A DNA stretch of 64,000 nucleotides, from the NCBI GenBank assembly GCA_016789305.1, contig JAEURJ010000013.1, positions 672,566 to 736,565 of the forward strand. Direction: 5' to 3'. Of the stretch, positions 42,999 through 51,880 are shown piece by piece. The stretch comes from Anaerolineales bacterium (GTDB lineage: Bacteria > Chloroflexota > Anaerolineae > Anaerolineales > Villigracilaceae). The stretch's first letter is position 1, and the number at the start of each line of letters is the position of its first letter. The position numbers and the translations under genes are program-made. A model generated the notes under the pieces. The model was not told the DNA's origin. It saw nothing but the letters and a program-made list of their open reading frames with translations, and ran no database searches.

Positions 42999-45047
42999 TT
43001 ATGAAGGTAAGTTGTAATCGCCACCTAAGACGTCCTGGTCTGAAATATCTTCATCAGGCAGGGCATCGTAGTCCAGCTTCTCTTGAGGAGCTGGCAATTT
43101 GGGGTTCGTCCTGGTTTCGCCGAGCGCGGAAATCAGCTCATCGTTTTGCACAATGCTGACATCGGGGTTATCCATGCCATCTGCCACCATGATCTTCCTG
43201 CGATTGCGAGCGGACAACTTGTTTAGCACCTTTCTGCGTTGAACAATCTTCTTGATGCGGTTCTTGGCCTCCGCCAGCGCCTCGATCTCCACATGACCCT
43301 TCTCGCGATAGACCACCTTGTTTATGAAGCGATGCGACCAGAGCGACAGATTATTTGTATAGTTTGGTGACATGGAATAGTATTTCAACCAGGTGCGATT
43401 GTCTGTGGGATCCAAAACATAGATGTAATCCATGTCTGAAGGGTTCACCTTGATTTTTACGGAATTGAGTTGGTCGTAACGGACTAGTGGCAAGATGCGC
43501 GAGGTCTCCTCGCTCTGATAGCGCAAGTTCTCAAACTCAATTCCATAATGATTCAGCCTGCGACGCTCAGTTTGAAACAGGCTGATCTGAAGCGCCTGCA
43601 GGCTGGAGGGTGCTGCCGGTACAAATCCCCTTCTGATATTGTCATTCCAAATATTGAGCGGAATGCCCTTGACACCGCGATGGTAGTTCACTGCATAAAT
43701 GTCCAGCAAGTAAATGTATAGCATCGACATGAAATCGCTGAGCGTTAATACAGCGTACTCTTTGGGGTTGTAATCGGCCTTTTCCATCAAGTCTGTGAAG
43801 TCGGAGCCAGGCTGGGCATCTATGAGCTGGGATTTGGCCGTGCGATAGAGGCGCTCGACGCCACCCTTCATCCCCGGCATTTTCACGGGATTTCGTTCGA
43901 TCGTGATACCCAACTCAGCACATGCATTATTGAGGTGACGATTGTTATATTCCGAGCCGTTATCCGTCACGAGCATCTCAGGCAGTCCATAGGAGACACA
44001 TGGATTCTTTGTGCCGTAGAGCTGCTGGACCATGGCCTTTTTCATAATCCCATGCAGCAGACACCGCATTGTGGACTTATACGAAGGCGCTTCAAATGAT
44101 AGATCCATTCCAAAGAAGTAGCGGCTGCACCAATCTTCACCAAGCTGAAGGGTAGGGACACCAAGAGGCAGGTTTAACTTGTCGTCGAAAAGCAAAATCG
44201 TAGGCGTCACGTTATCAAGCTCAACGATTTCCAGAATCCTGGTTGCCTTCAATCCAGTGAAGGTGGGTCGCAGTGCATTTTGCTCGTGACGACCTGCACG
44301 CCTGCGCAAGACCTTATCGCTTCCAAAGCTTTTGATACGCCGATAGACAGTATCCTTGCTGGGTTGTTTTAGCTTTTGAAGCTCGGGTCGAGTCTTATTA
44401 TCTTCCGATATTTTGAATACAACGTCAAAATATACATCCGTATACTTGCGCTTTTCCCGGTGTTTAGAGCAATCTTCCAACACATCTGAAATGATCTTCT
44501 CAACTTCGGGATCCAGCAGTCTCACACCTGTCAGCTTCGTAGGTTGGCGATAGGGTACGAACGCACGGACGTCGTAGTTACCATTCTCAAAGTCATTGAG
44601 CCAGCGCTCGAGGCTGGCACGACTCTTCGCCATGCCGAGCTTTTGGCGCTTGCCATTGGATACAGCGTCTACAGGCAGGGAATTGAGATATCGGACGATC
44701 GCCTGACGCGTGCGCTCCTCGCGCGGCATTTTCAAAAGCGGAAGTATCAATTGATATCGCCGAAATGCCTCCTCCTGGTGCTTCGGTGGCAAAGACTCAA
44801 AATCTGCAATGGTAAACTCGGTGGCGAATTTCGATTTTTCATCCGTATGAGCGAGACCATCAGGAATTTCAAAGCAAAGTTCACCGTTATACAAGGCAGT
44901 CTGCAACGTATCAATCTCCGCCTGCACCTCCCCACCGTTGGTTTCATTCTCTAACAACAGTTTCTGATCCAGGAGGGTTTTCTTAACCCAAAATACTTGA
45001 TCCGCCCACTTAAAGCGGGCGCCATCGATAAATTTCATGCGTGCCAT
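42999..45047 (-). CDS. tnsB: TnsB/TniA-family DDE transposase (Mu/retroviral integrase type)
   Basis: The 682-residue protein has N-terminal HTH domains (residues about 60-240), then the RNase H-like DDE core: first Asp in EIVELDNVTPTIL, second in LVTDNGSEYNNRHL, third Glu in KGGVERLYRT. A C-terminal beta-barrel and basic tail follow, with the last residues expected to contact TnsC. It binds the transposon ends and joins their 3' ends to target DNA. It overlaps tnsA by 13 bases, implying matched synthesis of the two transposase subunits. Confidence 0.93.
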   Translation of the reverse strand: MARMKFIDGARFKWADQVFWVKKTLLDQKLLLENETNGGEVQAEIDTLQTALYNGELCFEIPDGLAHTDEKSKFATEFTIADFESLPPKHQEEAFRRYQLILPLLKMPREERTRQAIVRYLNSLPVDAVSNGKRQKLGMAKSRASLERWLNDFENGNYDVRAFVPYRQPTKLTGVRLLDPEVEKIISDVLEDCSKHREKRKYTDVYFDVVFKISEDNKTRPELQKLKQPSKDTVYRRIKSFGSDKVLRRRAGRHEQNALRPTFTGLKATRILEIVELDNVTPTILLFDDKLNLPLGVPTLQLGEDWCSRYFFGMDLSFEAPSYKSTMRCLLHGIMKKAMVQQLYGTKNPCVSYGLPEMLVTDNGSEYNNRHLNNACAELGITIERNPVKMPGMKGGVERLYRTAKSQLIDAQPGSDFTDLMEKADYNPKEYAVLTLSDFMSMLYIYLLDIYAVNYHRGVKGIPLNIWNDNIRRGFVPAAPSSLQALQISLFQTERRRLNHYGIEFENLRYQSEETSRILPLVRYDQLNSVKIKVNPSDMDYIYVLDPTDNRTWLKYYSMSPNYTNNLSLWSHRFINKVVYREKGHVEIEALAEAKNRIKKIVQRRKVLNKLSARNRRKIMVADGMDNPDVSIVQNDELISALGETRTNPKLPAPQEKLDYDALPDEDISDQDVLGGDYNLPS

Positions 45048-45694
45048 GGGAATATGCTCCTTTTTACAAAATCTAGGACGAGGATGCTCTCGTGACCTAG
45101 TGGAAGTGATAGATCGACATGGATATGCTTGCGATACAACATGGCCAGGACTTGAGGGAGAATTAATGGACTTGGGCGATCCTTGCCTACGGCTAAAAGT
45201 TCATTGATCGTCAGATTTGGCTTGGTAGAAATCATGTTTTTCGCAAAATTGATCTCTGATGGCGTAACTTGCCAATTCCGATATCTCCACATCAGTTTGA
45301 TATCTTGCAGTTCAAATCCCTGTCGAATATCCAGCTCGGTGATCAGGTGAAACTCGGCCTGATTCTCTGTTGCGTATTGGGCGCCCATCCTGACCTGTTT
45401 CTGGGTGTCCGCACTTTCGAGGGCTTTGCTTGACTTGCACTCATAAATCTGGAGTCCACGAGTAGCATGTCTTGCGAGGCAGTCTGGTGTATAAGAGTGG
45501 AATTTCTTTTGATCCAGAAGGGCTTGAATGGTGAAGGGTTGTTCTTCATAACCTAGTATCCATGGGTAATAGTCTAGAAGGTAGAAGAAATCCCTTTCAA
45601 TTGTGGAAGAATAATTTATGGGGCGCCCATTTTTTTCACTGGGGTAGTAGCCCGTTGAACTCGTCCAGCTCTTGCGAGTGAATTTGACTGGCAT
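45035..45694 (-). CDS. tnsA: TnsA-family endonuclease of a Tn7-like transposon
   Basis: In this 219-residue protein the nuclease domain shows Glu33 (TIERDFFYLLDY), Asp71 (YTPDCLA) and Glu85-x-Lys87 (IYECKSS), matching the restriction-enzyme-like active site of TnsA. A winged-helix C-terminal domain follows. TnsA cuts the 5' strands at transposon ends, so with TnsB it gives full excision. It is the first gene of the operon, with an AAGGA site before its ATG and a perfect 30-bp palindrome just upstream. Confidence 0.92.
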   Translation of the reverse strand: MPVKFTRKSWTSSTGYYPSEKNGRPINYSSTIERDFFYLLDYYPWILGYEEQPFTIQALLDQKKFHSYTPDCLARHATRGLQIYECKSSKALESADTQKQVRMGAQYATENQAEFHLITELDIRQGFELQDIKLMWRYRNWQVTPSEINFAKNMISTKPNLTINELLAVGKDRPSPLILPQVLAMLYRKHIHVDLSLPLGHESILVLDFVKRSIFPWHA

Positions 45695-45730
45695 TTTTTC
45701 CTTTCATAGTTGTTCCTTTCATATAGAAAC

Positions 45731-45760
45731 ATAAAACCTTGCCCGCGGGCAAGGTTTTAT
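45731..45760. terminator. Perfect 30-bp palindrome upstream of tnsA
   Basis: ATAAAACCTTGCCCG is followed directly by its complement. In RNA it is a GC-rich hairpin with A- and T-tracts at its ends. It may shield the tns operon from outside transcription, or be an operator bound by a dimer. Confidence 0.6.
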
Positions 45761-45789
45761 GAGCAATCTATTTCCGGAAAATGGCAGCA

Positions 45790-45818
45790 TTGACATAGCT
45801 GCCGATTTTTGCTAGAAT
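45790..45818 (+). promoter_or_regulatory. Consensus promoter reading away from the tns operon
   Basis: TTGACA (45790-45795), 17-base spacer, TAGAAT (45813-45818). Start point near 45825. It is divergent from tnsA and directed at the ParA-like gene 220 bases downstream. Confidence 0.7.
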
Positions 45819-45824
45819 TAAATC

Positions 45825-45888
45825 GTCAGTAACACCTCGCCCGACTGAGCGCCCTCTAAAGCAACTCTGTTGGGTGAGTCTTTTTTTA
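45825..45888 (+). ncRNA. Candidate short RNA or attenuator (about 64 nt)
   Basis: The transcript from the 45790 promoter meets an intrinsic terminator almost at once: CTCGCCCGAC (45836-45845) pairs with GTTGGGTGAG (45869-45878; two G-T pairs), followed by TCTTTTTTT. It contains no start codon with an SD, so it is not a peptide leader. It may be a small RNA of the element or a 5' attenuator of the gene at 46045. Confidence 0.45.
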
Positions 45889-46044
45889 AGTTGAATTTCT
45901 TCAGCTTTTTAACCGTTCAAATATTTCTCCTATTCTGCAGGGTGAGTCGATCGCTCACTTGTTGCAAACGTCTAAATTCCGATCGAATTGCAGAAAAAAT
46001 TTTACGACAAAAAATCTCAATATTAGAAAGGACTTTGCCCTTAA

Positions 46045-47400
46045 TTGCGTCGAAAAAAGTTGGAGCCAGGATCAAGCGATTTGCATGATCGACTAACTCT
46101 CAGAATGCCACTTCAAGGTTTCCATATCAAAGAGCCTAAGCAGGATGGCGCTACGGTGATCTCTATCGCTCCACTGCATCGATGTGATGATCTCATCCCC
46201 TGGTTGGACAAACTCGGTCCATTTACAAGAGACCATGCTACAAAAGTGCCTAATTTAGAGGACGAGGATGAAGAGAAAATAGGGTTGTGGATCAGAGTTT
46301 ACCCACCCGAAACAGCATCGTTGCTCAAGCTTTCTGAAACAAGGCACGAGGAGCTTGCGACGGCTCTGTTAGCGATACTAAATCAAATTGTTGCGGTCGC
46401 GGAAAATGACAAACCAGTTTCCTTGGTACCCATTGCCGAGCAATGCCATGAGCATCTCGATATTCTTACTTTCGTCGATAGCCCCTATCATTTAGAATCA
46501 CCATTCAGTAGAGGGTCCACAGATATTGCGTTACGACTTTTACCTGTCATGTTGCGCCAATTGCGGTCCAAATATGGATGGATTCTTATTGACTTGCCAG
46601 AATTTTGGTACCCACAGGTACAGACGATTGTTGAAATTTCAACCCATTGGCTGATTCCATATGAGGTAGCCAATAAAAGGATGTTGGATACGATCTTTGC
46701 CATCAAGCCTTTCTTTATGAGCTTGAGAAAATCGGGGGCGCCATTTGATTGCAGCGGAATCATCCCAATTTTTACAGGCAGAGACCCCAGTTCTTACGCC
46801 GACGATCTTGTGAATCTGGATGAAATTTTTGGACCCAGATTATGGCTCAGGCCTCCAGACAGCAATAGCCCATCCCAAGATACCTTGGATGTTGATTATG
46901 GGCCTTCGCTCATCAGATTTTATGAATTAACTAAAGAGAAGAAATATGGCGCTAAAAAATTGGAAATATTTAACAAGGCTTTTATATTATTAAGCAAACC
47001 GAATGGGTATCTCGAGAAAACGGTTCTCGACCAATTAACGGATAATGATCCATACATGCGGCTTATTCAACTCCTCGCCCAACGAACTAAGTTGTCCAGG
47101 GAACAAGAGAAGAGGATCAAATCACTAAGTTACCCAACCATAATTACAGTAATGCAATTCATTTATGGTAGCACATATAAAATTTCGATTGATTATATAT
47201 TAGCAGCGTTGGATATAAAGAATCCATTGCAACGTAGAATAAATCTCGTCCAAGTGGTATCAACAAGTGATCCCACGGTTAAAACACTCGGAAAACTCCT
47301 AGGTACCACTCGAAAGAACGCCGATCATTACTTTTTCAAATTATGGCTTACCAAAGAACTGACATTGGAATTTTGCAAAAGGAAAATGGGATACATTTAG
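46045..47400 (+). CDS. ParA/MinD-like protein lacking the P-loop
   Basis: The 451-residue frame opens at a TTG (AAAGGA 13 bases before); an ATG at 46105 is the alternative. Residues about 135-280 follow a ParA/MinD layout: HLDILTFVDS, then LRLLPVMLRQLRSKYGWILIDLPE (Walker A' region equivalent hhhhDxP), then STHWLIPYEVANKRMLDTI. At the place where KGGVGKT is expected the protein reads ATVISIAPLHRCDDLI, so the nucleotide loop is gone. The last 120 residues are helical and may contain an HTH-like end (LGKLLGTTRKNADHYFFKL). The function is unknown; it is likely accessory cargo. Confidence 0.6.
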   Translation: MRRKKLEPGSSDLHDRLTLRMPLQGFHIKEPKQDGATVISIAPLHRCDDLIPWLDKLGPFTRDHATKVPNLEDEDEEKIGLWIRVYPPETASLLKLSETRHEELATALLAILNQIVAVAENDKPVSLVPIAEQCHEHLDILTFVDSPYHLESPFSRGSTDIALRLLPVMLRQLRSKYGWILIDLPEFWYPQVQTIVEISTHWLIPYEVANKRMLDTIFAIKPFFMSLRKSGAPFDCSGIIPIFTGRDPSSYADDLVNLDEIFGPRLWLRPPDSNSPSQDTLDVDYGPSLIRFYELTKEKKYGAKKLEIFNKAFILLSKPNGYLEKTVLDQLTDNDPYMRLIQLLAQRTKLSREQEKRIKSLSYPTIITVMQFIYGSTYKISIDYILAALDIKNPLQRRINLVQVVSTSDPTVKTLGKLLGTTRKNADHYFFKLWLTKELTLEFCKRKMGYI

Positions 47401-47488
47401 TCGCCAGAGGTTCGTCCTCAAATAAAGCTCTCAACGAACACGTCCATTTCGCAGGTCTGGATTGGCAGTGTAATATAATGATATTGAG

Positions 47489-47599
47489 ATGAGAAATAAG
47501 CCTCGTTTATCCTCGATCTATAAATCATTTGACACCAGTATGCAGGGACTGTGGAAACTGCATGTGGCTATCCAGGATTCTTTAGGCCAAGATGAATGA
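47489..47599 (+). CDS. Possible 36-residue small protein upstream of the HEPN gene
   Basis: An ATG ten bases after a TATAAT box (47474-47479) opens a 36-codon ORF starting MRNKPRLSSIYKSFDTSM and ending QDSLGQDE. It ends seven bases before the HEPN-gene ATG, so the two would be one operon. No SD is seen, which fits the leaderless starts elsewhere. It could be a small antitoxin-like or regulatory protein, or a chance ORF. Confidence 0.4.
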   Translation: MRNKPRLSSIYKSFDTSMQGLWKLHVAIQDSLGQDE

Positions 47600-47605
47600 A
47601 AGATC

Positions 47606-48829
47606 ATGCAGGAATACTACGAGGATGTTTATTCATTGTTCGAAGATTATGATCCGGAGGAGGTCCAGTTAATCCTGGAACGGATGATTAAGATAGATGT
47701 GGAAGACGAGACGCTCAACTATCGCAAAGTTTGGGAAGCCATTAATATTGATCCACAGGATATACTAAAACTGGAAAATGACCGCGAAGTGGCCATCAAG
47801 GAGATTCAAGAAAACTTGAAGGATTTTGCGAGACTGCATCCGGAAAAGGCAAATAATTTCTTCCGGATGTATCTGAAAACGCAACGTGAAGAGCCTTTCA
47901 AAAGTGAGCTGTCACGGCAAGGACTCTTGTTATCTGCAACCAGTCAGTTTGAGTTTTTAATAACACATTTACTCAGAGCTCACTTTTTAGAATCCAAATA
48001 TGACGAAAAGCTGAGCGAAGACCTCTCTTACGAAGAACTCGATGAACAGATCACAGATCTGGTAAAGAAAAATTCAAAATTCTTGTCAATGTTCAACAAG
48101 CTGGATTATTTGGTGAGGAAACATCCTTTGCGTCCGGATTTTGTGAGAGACGAACTTAAGGAGATCTCTGAAAGGCGTAACGTTTTTGCTCATCGTAGTG
48201 GTCGTGCCGATGAAACATATATTCAGTTTAATAAAAAAGTTGAAATTGGGGATCGACTCAGAATTAGCCAGAATTATATGAAGTACGCGTTGGAATATCT
48301 ACATTTATGGGGATTGGTCATCTGCGTCAGTGTTGGGGAAAGACTCAATATCTACGACGAAAAGGAAATGGGAAAATTGTTATCAGGAACTGCGATGCAG
48401 TTGATCCGGGCAGAACGTTACGAGTTCTGTGTAAAACTTTGTGAGCAGATCCTTGCCAATATTTCTTTCAACTCTCAGAATAACAAAAATACACTTTTGA
48501 TTAACTCTTCGATCTCTTTGGAAAAACTGAATCTGAAGGATGAAATGGAAAAGCTTCTCTCAAGAATTCGCCTAACACCAGCGGAATCTGTACCAGGCCT
48601 TGGAAAGTTGTCCAAGGCAGGACCTTTCTTCCATTCAGTACCAATGGCAGTCTATATCTTGAGAGGCAAGCTGGCCCTGGCGATGGATATGCTGGAACGG
48701 GCTGCAGATTCAGAACAGATTTCCTATTTGGATTTGGATCATTGGGTGATTTTCGATTATGTGACCCAGGAACCTCGGTTCCAAAATGTCAAAGAAAAAT
48801 TAAAGCACAAAATCACGATAGCTTCATAA
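47606..48829 (+). CDS. HEPN-domain protein with helical repeat C-terminus
   Basis: In this 407-residue protein, residues about 100-240 are helical and carry the HEPN RNase signature: Arg191-Asn-x3-His196 in ERRNVFAHRSG. The rest (240-405) looks like TPR-type helical hairpins (ERYEFCVKLCEQIL, AMDMLERAADSE). HEPN proteins with an intact R-x4-6-H motif are commonly metal-independent RNases used in defence or toxin systems. The neighbours (defence-type helicase, STAND protein, other HEPN proteins) fit such a role. It converges with the helicase gene. Confidence 0.75.
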   Translation: MQEYYEDVYSLFEDYDPEEVQLILERMIKIDVEDETLNYRKVWEAINIDPQDILKLENDREVAIKEIQENLKDFARLHPEKANNFFRMYLKTQREEPFKSELSRQGLLLSATSQFEFLITHLLRAHFLESKYDEKLSEDLSYEELDEQITDLVKKNSKFLSMFNKLDYLVRKHPLRPDFVRDELKEISERRNVFAHRSGRADETYIQFNKKVEIGDRLRISQNYMKYALEYLHLWGLVICVSVGERLNIYDEKEMGKLLSGTAMQLIRAERYEFCVKLCEQILANISFNSQNNKNTLLINSSISLEKLNLKDEMEKLLSRIRLTPAESVPGLGKLSKAGPFFHSVPMAVYILRGKLALAMDMLERAADSEQISYLDLDHWVIFDYVTQEPRFQNVKEKLKHKITIAS

Positions 48830-48862
48830 GTTGCCACGTTTTTGATCGTCTAGGAAAACTGG

Positions 48863-51800
48863 TCACTCTCGGAGAATGCTAGTTAGAGCTCCTATCTTCT
48901 CATTGCTAATTTCTTGCGGAATTGTTGCGGGATTTGCTCGCCAGGCATTTAATTGGCGGTCAACAAACAACCGCAGTTGCGCTCTGTCCATATCGGCTGG
49001 TGTTTCTTGCGATAGGGAATGCGCCAACACTCGATCAATACCGCCAGTCCTTTTCAGCCAAACAAACTGAGCGATTGAGCTTACGCCCTCCCGAACATAG
49101 AGTTGGATATTTTCCAGGAATCTTTCAGCGGGCAATGGAGAAACAATTTCTTCACATACAGACAGTGCACCCCAAAATTGAGCTAACAATGCAATTTTGT
49201 GGTTCAGAAATTCTCCAATAGCGATTTGATTTGCGGCAGCACGTGGGCGATATTGCCAATCCTGCTCGATCTCCCGGATTTGAGCGCCGGACCGCCACTG
49301 AACGATCGTATTTCTCAACGCTTGCATGTCCATGCGTCCTTCGTCAAATACTCCCTGATACCAAGCCCGATCAGAACATTCTGCAAGCGTATCGAAAACG
49401 ACCTGGTCAGCCCAGATCATTCTCTCTGAACTTTCCAGCCTTTGCCAATCGTTCTCGCCACGGAGAACATCAAAATATCTTCTTAATATCTGAATCGGCA
49501 TCCCTGTACGCATCAGCGCATCTAATAATCCAACGTCATCTCCACACTCCGCTCGTACATTTTCAACCAGCGGTTCCAATGTTTGAGCTAGAAGATTAAG
49601 GACATCAAACCCGGCACCGAAGTATTCCCTGAGATCCTGAATTGACGGGAATTCCAACAATCGATTAGTTAGTGATTCCCTTAAGGCAAGGTCAGAAAGG
49701 GCAGCGCGTACCGAAAAAGATATGAGATCCTTAGCTTCCGAGAAACCCATATTACCCATCTCATTCAACCAGTCAGGCTCTCCTACATTTGAGTTGTAAC
49801 CTCTTATCATTAGTCTTGATAAACCCAAAAAGTTGGTGGTGACTTCCTGCCTTGAAAAATAGTATCGTCGATGCCTATCAAGTACGCTTACAGGCGTTTC
49901 TATTTCTCTTTGTGTGGCTATTAAACATATTCCATCTGAAACATACCCAGCACGGCCAGCACGGCCCAGCATATTCAGAATCTCGGCTTGAGATAAATCT
50001 TGACGAGTATTGGTCTGCTGATCATATCTGCGTAAAAAACTTATGATCGAAATATCGAATGGAAGATTTACGCCTTGGGCCAAGGTGGGAGTCGCGATCA
50101 CCGTTCGAACATGACCCTCTTTTATCCACTTTTCAATTATGTGCTGTTCGACTGGTGAGAGTCCTGCATGGTGGGGAGATACGCCTTTTGCACCAAATTC
50201 GATGACAACTGATTCCCTGCCCAATTCGGTTGTTATTCGATCCACATCTTCTGCGGGCAAATTAGAAATGGTACTTGTAACTTTTGCAACGGCGCGCGCT
50301 TGATTAGTGGTAGACCGTTTTTGCTCAACAAATAACGCTGTTTTAAGTTTCGATTCGGTTAGCTGCTTTAATATTTTCAAAGAAACAACTAAAGGAGTAT
50401 TGTTAATTGTTGGGCGAATTTTGTCGAAATGTATTGACAAAGGTCGTAGCGTTTGATCATCTACAATCTGCGGGCCAGGTGGATAACATAAAATAACGGG
50501 TTTATTGTGTTCGTCGGTAGTAAGAACTCCATTGATGCGTCTAGTTGGTCGATTATCCGATATCTTCTCATCACGAATTACTCCATCCCCACGCAATCGA
50601 TCCATAAATAAACGCAGTCGATCAATTGAGTCGGCCATTGCGCTCATAAAAACAAAACTACTATTTGCCGCATTGTTTTTTAAGGATTGAATTACGTATT
50701 CGAAAGTAGCGCCCCGATGAATATCAAACAGATTTTGTGCTTCATCCAGAACGACTAGACCGATATTGGCAACCGACTCAGGCCTCGTGCGAATTAGTGC
50801 GGCCAATTTTTCCGGAGTAGTTACCGCAATATATTTTCCTCCAGCCATCTGGTCCGCAAAAAGCGGCTGAAAATCCTCGGTAGTAGGCAATTCCTCAACG
50901 GTCACTCCAAGATTGCGAAAGCTACTCGCTAAATAATGGCGAGTTTGCCTGACAAGTGACCGGGTAGGTAATATCCAAACCACCTGTTTATTTACTGCCA
51001 AGGTAAGAGCTGTCTTCAATTCTCCGATCATGGTTTTGCCCGAACCTGTTGGAAGACTCACCAGCAAGTCTCGGCTTAAGTGCAGCCAAGTCTCAAATCC
51101 TTGTTCTTGCCCGCGCTGTTCTTCAGTAAAGCTTGTTACACCTCTATCGTCCAGCCGAGCAAGGTAATTTCGCCAGAAAGTAACTGCCTCGTTCCCACCG
51201 ATTTCACGACGCCTCAACCATTCGGTTTCCTGTCCTTCCCCTAATTCGACAAGGGTCGCTTGTCGTCGCTGCTGAATTCTACGGGCAAGTAAATGTATAC
51301 GGGTTTCTGGTTTTCTGGTTGGGACCTGTTGTGAAAACAACAACATTTCCCATTCATCCACCGGCAAATTGACCGTGCGTGCAGAATATAATCTGCGCAA
51401 AGCACTGTATGCTTGCCTGTAAGATTCTCGAAGTTCATTTTCCGTATGATCAGAAATTGTTTTCAGCTTTTGCACGACACTGTAGCCCTGCACTCGAAAG
51501 CCGCCCGCAAGATAGTGCAATAATGCGAGAGTCAATCTATACCAATGATCATTGTTGATAGGAGTTTCTTGAGGGTTAGATAATTCACCATAGGCTCTTG
51601 ATAATAACTCGCCGGACTGTTCAAATCCCATGGCAACCAGGTAGTCAACGGAATCCCTCGTTAGTCCTTCATCCAGTTCATTTGCAGCGTTACTCAGTAA
51701 CAACAGACTTGCTGAAAGACCTAAAAGATCGGGGGCGGGTTCACTGCGCGCATTCACAGATAATGCAAATATGTCAAGATAGCATGCGATAGATTTATCT

Positions 51801-51880
51801 AATATAGATACTGCTACCGGCGGAATATCAGCAGCCTGACGTGCTCTATTGAGATAAGCTTGTGTTTGTTCTGAATTCAT
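48863..51880 (-). CDS. Ski2-like DEAD/DEAH-box helicase of a putative defence pair
   Basis: The 1005-residue protein has a helical N-terminal region of about 250 residues, then a superfamily 2 helicase core: Walker A SLPTGSGKT (275-283), DEAQ at 379-382, SAM at 413-415, ATPTLAQGVNLPFD, and motif VI EILNMLGRAGRAG. The rest is a long helical C-terminus, as in Ski2/HelQ proteins. Its start directly abuts the stop of the upstream gene, so the two are translated together. A helicase of this size paired with a protein of about 300 residues recalls Hachiman (HamB/HamA), but I cannot confirm that the partner is HamA. Confidence 0.85.
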   Translation of the reverse strand: MNSEQTQAYLNRARQAADIPPVAVSILDKSIACYLDIFALSVNARSEPAPDLLGLSASLLLLSNAANELDEGLTRDSVDYLVAMGFEQSGELLSRAYGELSNPQETPINNDHWYRLTLALLHYLAGGFRVQGYSVVQKLKTISDHTENELRESYRQAYSALRRLYSARTVNLPVDEWEMLLFSQQVPTRKPETRIHLLARRIQQRRQATLVELGEGQETEWLRRREIGGNEAVTFWRNYLARLDDRGVTSFTEEQRGQEQGFETWLHLSRDLLVSLPTGSGKTMIGELKTALTLAVNKQVVWILPTRSLVRQTRHYLASSFRNLGVTVEELPTTEDFQPLFADQMAGGKYIAVTTPEKLAALIRTRPESVANIGLVVLDEAQNLFDIHRGATFEYVIQSLKNNAANSSFVFMSAMADSIDRLRLFMDRLRGDGVIRDEKISDNRPTRRINGVLTTDEHNKPVILCYPPGPQIVDDQTLRPLSIHFDKIRPTINNTPLVVSLKILKQLTESKLKTALFVEQKRSTTNQARAVAKVTSTISNLPAEDVDRITTELGRESVVIEFGAKGVSPHHAGLSPVEQHIIEKWIKEGHVRTVIATPTLAQGVNLPFDISIISFLRRYDQQTNTRQDLSQAEILNMLGRAGRAGYVSDGICLIATQREIETPVSVLDRHRRYYFSRQEVTTNFLGLSRLMIRGYNSNVGEPDWLNEMGNMGFSEAKDLISFSVRAALSDLALRESLTNRLLEFPSIQDLREYFGAGFDVLNLLAQTLEPLVENVRAECGDDVGLLDALMRTGMPIQILRRYFDVLRGENDWQRLESSERMIWADQVVFDTLAECSDRAWYQGVFDEGRMDMQALRNTIVQWRSGAQIREIEQDWQYRPRAAANQIAIGEFLNHKIALLAQFWGALSVCEEIVSPLPAERFLENIQLYVREGVSSIAQFVWLKRTGGIDRVLAHSLSQETPADMDRAQLRLFVDRQLNAWRANPATIPQEISNEKIGALTSILRE

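Larger units (their letters stand above)
40649..45694 (-). mobile_element. Tn7-like transposition module (TnsA-TnsB-TnsC-TniQ)
   Basis: Four genes in the canonical order are packed with gaps of at most 14 bases. TnsA plus TnsB implies cut-and-paste transposition. By analogy to Tn7 one end should lie just outside tnsA, in 45695-46044, and the other beyond tniQ and cargo. I could not define matching ends or a target duplication. All four frames are intact with catalytic residues present, so the module may still be active. Confidence 0.88.
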
